A stretch of 64,000 nt of DNA from RGEC01 sp964626685 (GCA_964626685.1 CAZVJY010000005.1:62001-126000), one strand, 5' to 3'. Shown: positions 35,932 to 44,798, counted from the first letter of the stretch. Notes: generated by a model not told the origin, from the letters alone. Translations and numbers: made by a program.

Positions 35932-36981
35932 TCAATTTTTTAGCGCCGTTTGAGTTAACTTTATCATAGTTTTGAAGGAAATATCCGGGTGTGCAACCTG
36001 ATTTACAGTTCCTGCAATGAAAATGTTCGCTCTCGGACTGTAGAAGGCCAGTGCTCCGGAAAGCCCTGAGTGACCTATAAAGTATGGTACGGAACCTGTT
36101 GGATTGAAAATCCAGGGTAGTTTGAATAAGTGAATTCCAATACCTGATTGCAATGGAAAAAAGATTTTTTTCCATTGCTGTATTTCGTTGATGTAGGATG
36201 CAGGGAAGAGCTGACCATTAAAAAATGCTTCGATAAAAACAAGCATGTCTCTTGATGTTGAAACCATTCCGCCGTCTGCGCCAAAGGAAGTCATTGCTTT
36301 GGGTATGTTTAGCTTTTTGCTGCTGTAGTAAAGTGTTTTTGGATTGTTGTCAGCTGTATTTTGATAGAGGTATGTTTTTGATAGATCCAATGGTTTGATA
36401 ATAAATTCAATACAATTTTCGGAATAGGTTTTATGCGTTATGCACTCAATAATTTTGCCTAAAAGCTGAAAATTTGAATCTGAGTAGGTGGCTTTTCCAT
36501 CTGTTCCGGGTGCAAAATGGGTGTGCATTTTTTTTGTTCTTTCAATAGATTGTTCGAAAGTCCAAAATTGATCATTGCCTTCCAATATTTCGTTTTCCAG
36601 GCTTTTGCCATTTGTTCCTTTGCCCTGAAAGTAGTCCGGAAGACCTGAAGTATGAGAGAGCAGGTGTTTAATTGTCAGTTCATTTGAATATTCTTTTCCT
36701 TTGTATATGTGCAGTTCTGTTAAAATTGATTTATCAATGATTTTATTAATTTTGTCTTCAAGATGTAGTTTGCCTTCTGATTGCAGTTTCAGAATTATCG
36801 CGGTTGTAAATAGTTTGGTTGTACTGGCAATGAAATAGGGTTTATCGGTGGTTAAATCACCGGATGCTCCTTGCCAAAATAAAGTGCCGCTTTTAAGAGC
36901 AAAAGATGTACCTAATACTCTTTTTCCATCAACAGTTTTATCTAAAATACGTTGAAGTAATTTTTCTTTTTCATTTATCAT
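35932..36981 (-). CDS. Serine hydrolase, class C beta-lactamase/DD-peptidase fold
   Basis: 349 aa of the beta-lactamase-like (AmpC/esterase EstB) superfamily. Nucleophile motif S53-TT-K56 (FIASTTKLFT), second motif Y-S-D (ATYSDSNFQLLGKIIE) and third motif HSG (FIGHSGLSG) are present, and HLLSHTSGLPDY is a family hallmark. No signal peptide or membrane anchor is seen, so unlike many relatives it may act in the cytoplasm. Substrate is unknown: esterase, peptidase or lactamase activity are all possible. Base composition is more AT-rich than the core genes around it. Confidence 0.88.
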   Translation of the reverse strand: MINEKEKLLQRILDKTVDGKRVLGTSFALKSGTLFWQGASGDLTTDKPYFIASTTKLFTTAIILKLQSEGKLHLEDKINKIIDKSILTELHIYKGKEYSNELTIKHLLSHTSGLPDYFQGKGTNGKSLENEILEGNDQFWTFEQSIERTKKMHTHFAPGTDGKATYSDSNFQLLGKIIECITHKTYSENCIEFIIKPLDLSKTYLYQNTADNNPKTLYYSSKKLNIPKAMTSFGADGGMVSTSRDMLVFIEAFFNGQLFPASYINEIQQWKKIFFPLQSGIGIHLFKLPWIFNPTGSVPYFIGHSGLSGALAFYSPRANIFIAGTVNQVAHPDISFKTMIKLTQTALKN

Positions 36982-36986
36982 TACAA

Positions 36987-36994
36987 CAAAAATA
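36987..36994 (-). promoter_or_regulatory. -7 box for the serine hydrolase gene (TATTTTTG)
   Basis: Exact TAnnTTTG match on the minus strand, 5 nt from the start codon. The surroundings are A-rich, so a chance match is more likely than elsewhere. Confidence 0.45.
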
Positions 36995-37121
36995 AATCAA
37001 AGTTTCATAACTAGTTTAAGATGAAAAATATAGATATAAATGAAAGCGACCTGAATACTGCTTTCCATCAGTTTCACCTTTGCGTTTTCTGCGAAGGCTG
37101 GCAGGCTGACATGTGGAATTA

Positions 37122-38318
37122 CTATATTTTTCTTTTTTTCATTAATATTACTATTATTACTGCGCATATGGCAGTAAATAAAATAAACATGTAATAATTA
37201 ACACGTGTTTCGGCTATTTGCAATTTTGTTGCTAAATCAAAAGTAATCTTATCAATAAAAACACTTATTAGTTGAAGGATGGCAACTATAAACAGAAGTA
37301 TATTGGTTAATCTGTTATTCTCTTTTTCTAAAATATTTTCAATCTCTTTAAGTTTATTGTTTATAATTTCTTTTTCATTATTGATTTTTAGGTTTTCATC
37401 TAAATATCTCGAATATTCATTATACAAATGTTTAGTGGATATAGTTGTAAAATCAAAATTACGGGATATGTGAAAATAATTTTTTGATAATTCTAAATTG
37501 TTTTCAAATTTATTTTCATTAATCCATAGATTTAGGCAAGTAATTAGTTCAGATACAATAATTTTTTGAATGTATATTAGACCATATTGAATTGAATTGT
37601 TAAAAAAGATGTTATTTATGGATTCGTAATCAGAATCATAAATAGAAACAATTTTTTTATGAGTTATGATGGAAGACCAGTCTTGATATTGATCTATTAA
37701 AGACTTGTTTAGCAATATTTCCAGAAACGACTTGGAGTGTGCCATTTTTAGGGCAAATTCATTTTCAAACGTATTTTTAGCAGTGCCAGCAGGTTTATCC
37801 AGCGCTATGTCAAGAAGCATATACTTTCTTTCATTAAACGAACAATTAAAATCTCCAATCAGTACAATTTGCGTTTTTAACTTTTGAAGAAAAAGTTGCT
37901 TTTTGATATAATCTGTTTTACTGCTGAATTCCGGGATATTAAGCTCAACTATTTTTTGATACAATAAATCTGATTTAGTTTTTGATATATTTTGAAATTC
38001 ATCAATACTATTATATTTAAATGAGAAACCACATTTTATAATGTTTAAGTATTTATATTCTTTGTTTTTTAGTTTGGTTTCAATGCTAAATACACAAGAG
38101 GACAGTTCATCATTGTAGTTAAAATCTTTGACATCAAGGAAGCTTGTAGGTATTGATTTTATTACTGAATTTTTTGAGAAAATATTAATAAAATAATCAT
38201 TAAATGAGGAATCGGTGTGATGCCAAGATCCTAATTCTTCCAAATGTTTGTTTTTCTCTGATGCGAAGTAGGTTTTATCAGAAAAGAAAGAAAAGTAGTA
38301 TAAAGAAATTCCTTCCAT
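37122..38318 (-). CDS. AT-rich orphan: hypothetical protein with C-terminal two-helix membrane anchor
   Basis: I do not recognise this 398-aa protein. It has no signal peptide. Residues 1-295 are predicted soluble, rich in Asn, Ile, Lys, Phe and Ser. Residues 300-335 are a charged heptad helix (INNEKEIINNKLKEIENIL). Two membrane helices follow at 337-355 and 375-393, and the tail is basic (KKRKI). This order (soluble domain, long helix, two C-terminal helices) is like CorA-type channels, but no GMN motif lies between the helices, so that is only a shape resemblance. The gene is by far the most AT-rich in the window, with only 140 nt to the next gene, suggesting recent acquisition. Confidence 0.75.
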   Translation of the reverse strand: MEGISLYYFSFFSDKTYFASEKNKHLEELGSWHHTDSSFNDYFINIFSKNSVIKSIPTSFLDVKDFNYNDELSSCVFSIETKLKNKEYKYLNIIKCGFSFKYNSIDEFQNISKTKSDLLYQKIVELNIPEFSSKTDYIKKQLFLQKLKTQIVLIGDFNCSFNERKYMLLDIALDKPAGTAKNTFENEFALKMAHSKSFLEILLNKSLIDQYQDWSSIITHKKIVSIYDSDYESINNIFFNNSIQYGLIYIQKIIVSELITCLNLWINENKFENNLELSKNYFHISRNFDFTTISTKHLYNEYSRYLDENLKINNEKEIINNKLKEIENILEKENNRLTNILLFIVAILQLISVFIDKITFDLATKLQIAETRVNYYMFILFTAICAVIIVILMKKRKI

Positions 38319-38549
38319 TTTTGTAAGTTTAATAAATTCTATAATTGGGTAGCTTGCTTTTATGCCTTGTCTGAATCGCTTGTGTGTGCATGAAGATCTA
38401 AATGTGAATTCGAAGTTTTATACTGATATGTAATCGTCATAAAGGTTAAAAAAAGTCTTTATTAGTATAGTTTGTTTATAGAATCGCGACTCCACAAAAC
38501 CTCGGTTCTACACAACAAATATAAGCTATATGCTAACAACAGATCATGC

Positions 38550-38792
38550 CTAGCGCACCTTGCTTGCATGGCTATTACCGTTCCCCATCAGCTCCGCTTT
38601 GCGTTTTCTGCGCAGGCGAACATACATGAGAATACAGCCCAGAAACAAACCTGTCATTACCCAGGCGGCCACGTTGGTATACCACACGATTTTCTGCTTG
38701 TCGGCGTCCACCGTAAATCCGGCCAATGCCTCAATGGCGGCGAGCGCGGCTGCGGCGAGGCACAGCAGACTCATTACATGGTAGCGTATCAT
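38550..38792 (-). CDS. Small two-helix membrane protein downstream of lptC
   Basis: 80 aa with membrane helices at about 7-25 and 37-58, then a basic tail (RLRRKRK). No family recognised. Its start overlaps the end of lptC by 62 nt (44 nt if the Met at 38774 is used), which is long for an operon overlap, but GC pattern and the clear hydrophobic helices support coding. It is the last gene of the coaX-OMP-lptC unit and may assist in the envelope. Confidence 0.6.
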   Translation of the reverse strand: MIRYHVMSLLCLAAAALAAIEALAGFTVDADKQKIVWYTNVAAWVMTGLFLGCILMYVRLRRKRKAELMGNGNSHASKVR

Positions 38793-39327
38793 TCTTTTTT
38801 CGGTTTATCGTTCCACCTACGTTCATGATTTCCCAGTCGGAAAACGTCTGGTCGCTTTCCATGCCCTCACCCGTAATAATTTGCTCGGGTGTGGTAATTT
38901 TCACAAACTTGTCCGTATAAATTCTGCCCTTTTGCTGATCCCAAACCAATTCTTCAGTCTCCAGTTTTTCACATTTCACGTTCAGCACCTGCACGTTTCT
39001 GCGCACTACAATACGTTTCTGTTCGGTGTAGCTGATGCCGTATTCGCTGATTAAATAACTTTCAATGTTTCCTGTTTTATCAATAAAATCGGCCCGGATA
39101 CCTTTGGGCATTTCGATGTAAGGATTGCGCACATTCTTTACCCCAATCATAACAGGGCTTTCAATTACTGCTTTCAAAATACCCGAATCTGTGTACTCAA
39201 TGGTCACATTTTCGGCGGTTTCGCGGGTAGCAATGCTGTCGGTTTTTTTGCTTCGGTAGCTGCCTCCCGGTTTTTCCGAACAGGAAACCCACAGCAAGGT
39301 CAGTAGTATGAGCATCAACCGGGGCAT
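38731..39327 (-). CDS. lptC: LPS export protein LptC-like lipoprotein
   Basis: 198 aa with a lipoprotein signal ending WVSC (C16) and a beta-jelly-roll region (about 40-170) with the LptC/OstA pattern: YTDSGILKAVIESPVMIG, GIRADFIDKTGNIESYLISEYG in part, and WDQQKGRIYTDKFVKI. LptC receives LPS from the LptBFG extractor and passes it to LptA. Its start codon overlaps the stop of the outer-membrane protein gene by 1 nt. The C-terminal 20 residues (RKKNDTLPCNES... to the stop) are encoded in the region shared with the next gene. Confidence 0.87.
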   Translation of the reverse strand: MPRLMLILLTLLWVSCSEKPGGSYRSKKTDSIATRETAENVTIEYTDSGILKAVIESPVMIGVKNVRNPYIEMPKGIRADFIDKTGNIESYLISEYGISYTEQKRIVVRRNVQVLNVKCEKLETEELVWDQQKGRIYTDKFVKITTPEQIITGEGMESDQTFSDWEIMNVGGTINRKKNDTLPCNESAVPRRSRARRH

Positions 39328-40706
39328 CAGTCAAATTTACGGCGCTGAAACCAAATATCACCCAAGTTCATACTCAGGGAAAAAATGAGGTATTCTTCGC
39401 GTGCCAGGCCTCCGGCGTTTTTGCCGCGGGTGAGGTATTCGGCCTGCAGGTGCACAATGCTGCGCAGGGTTCGGTTGTCGTAATAGCGGCGCGACAAGGG
39501 TATTCCAAATCCCACAAAGGCCCTTTGCTCGGAAACCGTGTATGGATTTCCTGCAGATGTAAGCACATTCTGGGTTTCGGCCATGCTTGCACCAAATCTG
39601 AATGGCGGACGCATGCGTTTTTTACCGGGCGTTTTTTCATCCATGGGATTCACAATGAAAGTGAGGCCATAATCACTCCTGTTTGTAAGCCTTCCGCCCG
39701 GATTGAAAAAGGCGGAATAGTTACCCCACATGGATTTGCGGTAGTCCAGCGAAATGCTAAACGACCTGCGGAATCTGAACTGATATCCCACACCAAACGA
39801 GGCCGGCATGGTAAACGGCCTGTTGCCGGATTGCTCGTCCAGAACGGTATCCACCACCAGCAGCCGGTTGATGCCTCCGTTGCTAATCAGTTCCAGCGTT
39901 TGTGCAGTGCGGCTCAGGTTGGCACGCATGCCGGAGTGAAAACCGTAACTAAAGCCAAGATGGTGTGCTGCGCTGTCTTTTTCCAGTGAAAGCAAAAGCC
40001 CCGCGCGGTGCTGAAAGCCTTTCACATCCACAATCCGGATATCTTCCACAAACTGGAACCCGATGGTGTCAGGGAAGCTGAATACCGCATTGTCTTTTAG
40101 CTGTCCGAACATGTAGCCGCCCGAGTAACCCAGCTGAACGTGTTTTCCGAGTTTAACGGCCTGTGCCAGTTCCAGCACATTGATGCCACCGCTGCCCACA
40201 TGCGCGGTTCTGTTGCGAAAAGGGGTACTGCTCTCGTAATTGTAATTGTATCCCACGCTGGTGGAAGGGTACAGGGCAATGGCCGAGTTCCATGCATACG
40301 GGGTGGATTTTACCTTTTTGACCACTTTCCCGTTCACGGTTTCCTCATAGGGCTTTCGTTTGTCGGTTTTGTAGTTGTTAAAGGCCATGCTCAGATAACT
40401 GAAAGACCCACCATTGAAAGATTGTGTCTGGTTTCCTGAGCGAATGTTACCAAAGCGGCCGTTCATGCCGAAATCCAGGGTTGCATAGCGAAGACTGCCC
40501 AGAGTGGCAGGGTTCATTAAACTGTAGCTGTAGGCGCCATTAAAGGTTTGACTGGCAGCGCCCGCCTGAATGAAATTGGGTTGTATCAGTTCGCCCAGAC
40601 CGTAGTTGCTGTATGGCGACAATGTGTAGTTCTGACCTGCGGTTTGTGCTTTCAGGGCGGTGATGCCCAACAGAGACAATATACAGAGGGTTTTCTTAAT
40701 ATCCAT
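39327..40706 (-). CDS. Outer-membrane beta-barrel protein
   Basis: 459 aa with signal peptide (to about LKAQ, residue 21) and alternating hydrophobic strands to the C-terminus (LIFSLSMNLGDIWFQRRKFD). The start SPYSNYGLGELIQPNFIQAG matches a Bacteroidota family of FadL-like barrels found between coaX and lptC. Cargo is unknown. It overlaps coaX by 11 nt and lptC by 1 nt, so the three are cotranslated. Confidence 0.85.
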   Translation of the reverse strand: MDIKKTLCILSLLGITALKAQTAGQNYTLSPYSNYGLGELIQPNFIQAGAASQTFNGAYSYSLMNPATLGSLRYATLDFGMNGRFGNIRSGNQTQSFNGGSFSYLSMAFNNYKTDKRKPYEETVNGKVVKKVKSTPYAWNSAIALYPSTSVGYNYNYESSTPFRNRTAHVGSGGINVLELAQAVKLGKHVQLGYSGGYMFGQLKDNAVFSFPDTIGFQFVEDIRIVDVKGFQHRAGLLLSLEKDSAAHHLGFSYGFHSGMRANLSRTAQTLELISNGGINRLLVVDTVLDEQSGNRPFTMPASFGVGYQFRFRRSFSISLDYRKSMWGNYSAFFNPGGRLTNRSDYGLTFIVNPMDEKTPGKKRMRPPFRFGASMAETQNVLTSAGNPYTVSEQRAFVGFGIPLSRRYYDNRTLRSIVHLQAEYLTRGKNAGGLAREEYLIFSLSMNLGDIWFQRRKFD

Positions 40707-41385
40707 TTAAACGCAGGGTGTGGTATAATCCGTAATGAACCAGTAAAGGTTCTGCAAATATCTTTGTTTTGAGGCGTTCCGCCAAAAACGGGGCATCGCC
40801 GCCCGTTAGAACCACCTGAAGCCCCAGGGTTTCTGCCATAAAAGATTGTATTCTTCCGGAAACTTCCTGTAAAAAACCAGCCTGAACACCACTTAAAATG
40901 GCCCTTTCGGTATTATCGCCAAGCAGGTTGTCAAAGTCTCGGTGTTCAATCTCTGGAAGCCTGTGGGTGAAGGTTTTTAATGCCTTGTAGCGCATTTTCA
41001 ATCCGGGTGCAATGCTGCCGCCTTGGTAAATGTTATTTCTCAGCAGCTCGAATTTAAGGCAAGTACCGGCATCCACCACCAACAGATCATTTCCCTGAAA
41101 CAGGAATGCCGCCCCGACAACACCGGCAAGCCTGTCGGAACCCAGCGTTTCGGGGGTTTGATAAGCTATGGAAAAGGGCAGTTTTACCTTGTGGCTGATA
41201 AAAAAAACCGGAATCTGAATGCCTGAAAAATCTACATTGGTGGCGCCTACATTAGCCACACACAGTGCTTTACAGTCGGTTGTATCGGGCAGGGTATCGC
41301 AAAACCCAGATTCCAGCACCGTTCCGTCCTCCGAAAAACGGGCAAATTTGTTGCGTGTGTTGCCGATATCCAGGGTTAGGTACAT
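40696..41385 (-). CDS. coaX: Type III pantothenate kinase
   Basis: First step of coenzyme A synthesis: phosphorylates pantothenate. The 229 aa are of the acetate/sugar-kinase (ASKHA) fold: D6-IGNT phosphate loop, TPETLGSDRLAGVVGA with the pantothenate-binding GxDR, DAGTCLKFELL (catalytic Asp), GGSIAPGL and LTGGDA. It is slightly shorter than the usual 240-260 aa. It leads the operon to the outer-membrane protein and lptC, with a promoter 25 nt upstream. Confidence 0.94.
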   Translation of the reverse strand: MYLTLDIGNTRNKFARFSEDGTVLESGFCDTLPDTTDCKALCVANVGATNVDFSGIQIPVFFISHKVKLPFSIAYQTPETLGSDRLAGVVGAAFLFQGNDLLVVDAGTCLKFELLRNNIYQGGSIAPGLKMRYKALKTFTHRLPEIEHRDFDNLLGDNTERAILSGVQAGFLQEVSGRIQSFMAETLGLQVVLTGGDAPFLAERLKTKIFAEPLLVHYGLYHTLRLNGY

Positions 41386-41410
41386 GCAGGTAAAACGGTT
41401 TTACGAAGTT

Positions 41411-41418
41411 CAAAGTTA
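41411..41418 (-). promoter_or_regulatory. -7 box for the coaX operon (TAACTTTG)
   Basis: Exact TAnnTTTG match on the minus strand, 25 nt from the coaX ATG. Confidence 0.6.
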
Positions 41419-41465
41419 CGTCACCGGCTCAACTGACTGCTTATTTTTTTGACGGGCTTGGCTTT

Positions 41466-42707
41466 TTGTGCCAATCAAAGCTAATATCGCAGGTGTTGAA
41501 ACAGCGGTATTTTCCTTTCCTGATTATTCTGGCCGGAGCCATTCTGCGTTGCATTTGGCCTGACGATATGGAGTGGAAATTTGATGAGCAGGAAATGTTC
41601 CGGTTGGCCGGCGATGCCTGGAAAAACGGTTTTCCGCTAATGGGAATGCCCTCCGGAGCCGGCTTGCCTAATGCAGGTTTCAGTATCTGGCCCTTTGCGA
41701 TGCTTTATGGCATTCATCCAACACCCTTGTTTATGGCCATGGGCGTACAATGGCTGAATGTTCTGGCACTGGCGCTGATGGTGTATTGTGCTTTGCAGTA
41801 TGAAGAACCCGTTAAAACCAAAATTATGTGGGGATTGGCTGTATACGCCGTTTCGCTGATGCCGGTGCTGTTTGCCCGTAAAATCTGGGCCCAGGATCTG
41901 ATGCCCGTATTTATTGCGGTGATGTGGTGGGGATACTTGCACCGAAACCGCTGGTTTGCACTCATTTTGACGGGTGTGTTTTGCGCTTTCGCCGGACAAT
42001 TGCACCTGAGCGGGTTTTTCTATGCCGGTGGATTTTTACTGACCATTCTTCTATTGAAACAATACACATCCAGGCAATGGCTGTGGCTTTTTGCCGGAGC
42101 CATACCCGCCGCTTTGCCAGGTATACCGTGGATGTTGGCGGTTTTCAATGGCGGTGGAGGCATTTCTCACCTCAGCAATATCCTGAAACTGGAATACTGG
42201 CTTCGGCTCATAACCGACACGCCCGGGTTTAACATGTATTATTTCGCTGCCGGAGAATGGAAAACATTTATGATGTTTCCTGGCGGAACTTTCTTACCAC
42301 TGATAATTGCGTGTGCAATTGCCGGACTAATGTTGTTCGGCATCTGCAAAACCATCAGAACCGGTTTTCCGGAAATTAAACCCTCTCAGCCTATCGGTTT
42401 TCTGTTGATTGCCTTTGTGATTTTACCGGGTGTGCTCATCACCTTTTCTGGGATTCCGGTGCGTTCCCATTACATGATTGGTGCTTTGCCTTTTGCCTCT
42501 GTATTATTTTCCCTAATTGTTTCCAGGACATTGAAATATGGAAATCAAATTATAGTAATACTTCAAGCAATTTTCACCTTTCTTTTCTTGTTGTTTATTC
42601 ATCAGGCAAATACCCTCCGTGGCGATTATGGTACACCCTACAGCAAGCAGATTACACCTACTACAGAAAATCATCCCAGTAATCCGCCGCTTCCGGTCCC
42701 AGATTGA
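41466..42707 (+). CDS. Polytopic membrane protein, GT-C glycosyltransferase-like
   Basis: Up to 413 aa with about ten hydrophobic helices. An acidic loop follows the first helix (DDMEWKFDEQEMFRLAGD), the place where GT-C enzymes (ArnT/PMT type) carry a catalytic Asp or Glu. Function is therefore likely transfer of a sugar from a polyprenyl carrier, but the family is not certain. No ATG lies before the first helix; the start must be TTG 41466, GTG 41493 or another non-ATG codon. The last 47 nt overlap the end of the convergent wbqC-like gene. Confidence 0.7.
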   Translation: MCQSKLISQVLKQRYFPFLIILAGAILRCIWPDDMEWKFDEQEMFRLAGDAWKNGFPLMGMPSGAGLPNAGFSIWPFAMLYGIHPTPLFMAMGVQWLNVLALALMVYCALQYEEPVKTKIMWGLAVYAVSLMPVLFARKIWAQDLMPVFIAVMWWGYLHRNRWFALILTGVFCAFAGQLHLSGFFYAGGFLLTILLLKQYTSRQWLWLFAGAIPAALPGIPWMLAVFNGGGGISHLSNILKLEYWLRLITDTPGFNMYYFAAGEWKTFMMFPGGTFLPLIIACAIAGLMLFGICKTIRTGFPEIKPSQPIGFLLIAFVILPGVLITFSGIPVRSHYMIGALPFASVLFSLIVSRTLKYGNQIIVILQAIFTFLFLLFIHQANTLRGDYGTPYSKQITPTTENHPSNPPLPVPD

Positions 42708-43221
42708 ACAACAAATCCAGCGCACTTAGATCAGTTCGGAATCCATGCCTGTCATCAAAAACCTGCGGATAAACGGGTACAGGCTGTTCCGGTTCGTTAC
42801 ATTGCCAGTCATCTGTAAACACGAGTGGGACAGGACACTGCAATTCCCTGTGAAGGATTTGGATGGACTGTATAATCAGTTCTTTGAGCAATGTGGTCTC
42901 CGTGTTTAGAACGGGCAAAATCCGGTAATCATAAAATTCAAAAAACGGTGCATTGCCATAGGCGGTTGTTATGGCCCGAACATGCTCGTTAATCCAGGGG
43001 TTTTGGACACTAATTTGGGTTTCTGCCAGTAACCTGGAGCCGCCGTGTACCACCGGCACCGATAGGGTTTGCAGGTTGTTGGGCCCCGCAATGACATATC
43101 GGGAGCGCAGGGTTTGCTTTTCAAAATTGCCGCCCGCTGCCACACGGATTTCTCCATGTTTTATTCCGCTCAAAAACCACGATACCGGCGGAAACAGATA
43201 CGGAGGCAGGTTTTCAGGCAT
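42661..43221 (-). CDS. WbqC-like family protein
   Basis: 186 aa resembling the WbqC family (PF08889), found in O-antigen and other surface-sugar loci: LPPYLFPPVSWF near the start, RSRYVIAGPNNLQTLSVPV, HVRAITTAYGNAPFFEFY and the C-terminal DLLFNLGPEA. The biochemical role of WbqC is not established. Its ATG lies inside the end of folK (8-nt overlap), so it is translated with folK. It overlaps the convergent gene by 47 nt. Confidence 0.85.
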   Translation of the reverse strand: MPENLPPYLFPPVSWFLSGIKHGEIRVAAGGNFEKQTLRSRYVIAGPNNLQTLSVPVVHGGSRLLAETQISVQNPWINEHVRAITTAYGNAPFFEFYDYRILPVLNTETTLLKELIIQSIQILHRELQCPVPLVFTDDWQCNEPEQPVPVYPQVFDDRHGFRTDLSALDLLFNLGPEAADYWDDFL

Positions 43222-43675
43222 GGTTAAGTTCCTGAAGCAGTTCAGACATGGTTTTTTTCAGAACAGGGTGCATAAAATCCGGGGCTATTTCCACTATGGG
43301 CTTCAGCACAAATTCACGTTCGTGTAAATGCGGATGTGGAATACAAAGCCCGGGTTCACTGATGATTTGATAGTCAAAAAACAAGATGTCGAGGTCAATT
43401 ATACGAGGACCCCATTTTTCATTGCGGTTTCGCCCCATCATTTTTTCAATTTCCAACAGGCTTTTCATCAAAGAGGAAGGAGTTAGTTGGGTTGTTACCT
43501 TCAAGACCCTGTTCAAAAAATGCGGCTGATCGGTTTTGCCCCAGGGCGCTGTTTCGATAACACTGCTTAAGGCCTCAATTGACCCGATATATTGGGTAAT
43601 TTCTGCTTCGGCTCTCGCCAGAAATTCCTCGCGGTTTCCCATGTTTGATCCTGTTGAAAGATAAACCGTGTGCAC
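43214..43675 (-). CDS. folK: 6-hydroxymethyl-7,8-dihydropterin pyrophosphokinase
   Basis: Folate pathway enzyme that transfers pyrophosphate from ATP to 6-hydroxymethyldihydropterin, 153 aa. The family motifs are clear: LSTGSNMGNRE at the start, ETAPWGKTDQPHFLNRV, GRNRNEKWGPRIIDLDILFF and IPHPHLHEREFVLKPI. The start codon is GTG (43675), only 4 nt after a promoter box, and no ATG is available until residue 12 within the conserved start. Confidence 0.95.
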   Translation of the reverse strand: MHTVYLSTGSNMGNREEFLARAEAEITQYIGSIEALSSVIETAPWGKTDQPHFLNRVLKVTTQLTPSSLMKSLLEIEKMMGRNRNEKWGPRIIDLDILFFDYQIISEPGLCIPHPHLHEREFVLKPIVEIAPDFMHPVLKKTMSELLQELNHA

Positions 43676-43679
43676 TGCG

Positions 43680-43687
43680 CAAAAGTA
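43680..43687 (-). promoter_or_regulatory. -7 box for folK-wbqC (TACTTTTG)
   Basis: Exact TAnnTTTG match on the minus strand, 4 nt from the GTG start of folK. Confidence 0.6.
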
Positions 43688-43697
43688 GGGAATAGGA

Positions 43698-44783
43698 TTA
43701 CTTGGGTGCGCTGTTTGCGTTTTTTTGTGCTGTGCTTTTGTTCAGATAAGTCTGAAGCCGAAGTCCGGCATTTTCCCGCACATCCAGGTAAAACAGGTTA
43801 AAGTCACCAATGTGATAATTGGGGTCTTTGATGAGGCGGCTACCCGGAAAATTGGGGCGGTGCACCCAAAGGATTCCTTTATATACCTTGGCATCGCAAA
43901 TGCCGGATCGGGTTTTTTTAAAATCGCGCAGCACCGCCCCTTTGTGCCTGGATTTGTCGATCTGAACCGTGTCTGTGGTCCACGAAATAGGGTTGTGACA
44001 TACGGCGGAAAACCGGGTTGGTTCATATCCGTAGCGCCAGGTGCGCCAGCTGGTCCAGCAGCCGCAATCGGCACTGTCTTTGCAGGGCATTAGCAGTGTA
44101 AAGGAATCTGCAGGTACCGGCATTCCGGGCAGGTAGGCGCCTACAAAATCCTGTTGCAGCGGCTTACCCTCCACAAATTCCCTGATCAGCCTGTGTGCGT
44201 GAATGGTGCCTTGGCTGTGTCCTGCAATCAGAAAGGGTCTCCCGTTTCGGTGGTGAGCGAGATAAAATTCAAAGGCTTTGCGAACATCGGTGTAGGCCAG
44301 GTCAAGGGCTTGTTTTTTGTCGGAAAGGTTGTATGTCAAAAAACTGAAATAATGTGCCTGCCGGTATCGCGGGGCAAACACGCGGTAGTGCGCATTGAAA
44401 ATACTGGCCTGAAACCGGATGGCACCATTGTCGGTTTCCTTGTTGATTTTTGCATTTCTGACATCGGCATTCCAGCGAAAAGAATCGCCACTGCTTCCGG
44501 TATAGGAGGTGGGATGAACAAAAAAAACATCGGCCACCTGTTGATTTTCATTGCCTGACAAGCTCTTGGGAATCTCATCTGAGGGATCTTTTTTATCAGG
44601 ATGGGCTGCCCAGTTGTCTATGTTGGTGTAATTCGGTGCCGGTGGCGACGGATATTCGCTGAACCCCTTTTCAATCACTTTTCCTTTTTTGATCTGTTTT
44701 CGGGTATTACCCTGTGCTTGTGACAGGTTGGGCATCGTCGAAAGCCACAAATACGAAAATATAGCAAATACCGTGATTCTCAT
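43698..44783 (-). CDS. DUF3089 alpha/beta-hydrolase-like protein
   Basis: 361 aa with signal peptide (to about SQAQ). Nucleophile elbow GHSQGT (near residue 193) and the DVFFVHPTSY stretch near 87 identify the DUF3089 family of alpha/beta hydrolases. The later PCKDSADCGCW segment has three Cys that could pair. Probably a periplasmic or surface lipase/esterase; substrate unknown. It is a single gene with its own promoter, upstream of folK by 22 nt. Confidence 0.87.
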   Translation of the reverse strand: MRITVFAIFSYLWLSTMPNLSQAQGNTRKQIKKGKVIEKGFSEYPSPPAPNYTNIDNWAAHPDKKDPSDEIPKSLSGNENQQVADVFFVHPTSYTGSSGDSFRWNADVRNAKINKETDNGAIRFQASIFNAHYRVFAPRYRQAHYFSFLTYNLSDKKQALDLAYTDVRKAFEFYLAHHRNGRPFLIAGHSQGTIHAHRLIREFVEGKPLQQDFVGAYLPGMPVPADSFTLLMPCKDSADCGCWTSWRTWRYGYEPTRFSAVCHNPISWTTDTVQIDKSRHKGAVLRDFKKTRSGICDAKVYKGILWVHRPNFPGSRLIKDPNYHIGDFNLFYLDVRENAGLRLQTYLNKSTAQKNANSAPK

Positions 44784-44790
44784 GCTGATT

Positions 44791-44798
44791 CAAAGGTA
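44791..44798 (-). promoter_or_regulatory. -7 box for the DUF3089 gene (TACCTTTG)
   Basis: Exact TAnnTTTG match on the minus strand, 7 nt from the start codon. Confidence 0.6.

Noticed and set aside
37122..38318. The AT-rich orphan gene as an anti-phage defence gene
   Set aside because: No nuclease, NTPase, TIR, reverse transcriptase or other defence domain is seen in it or beside it; only its shape and base composition hint at it.
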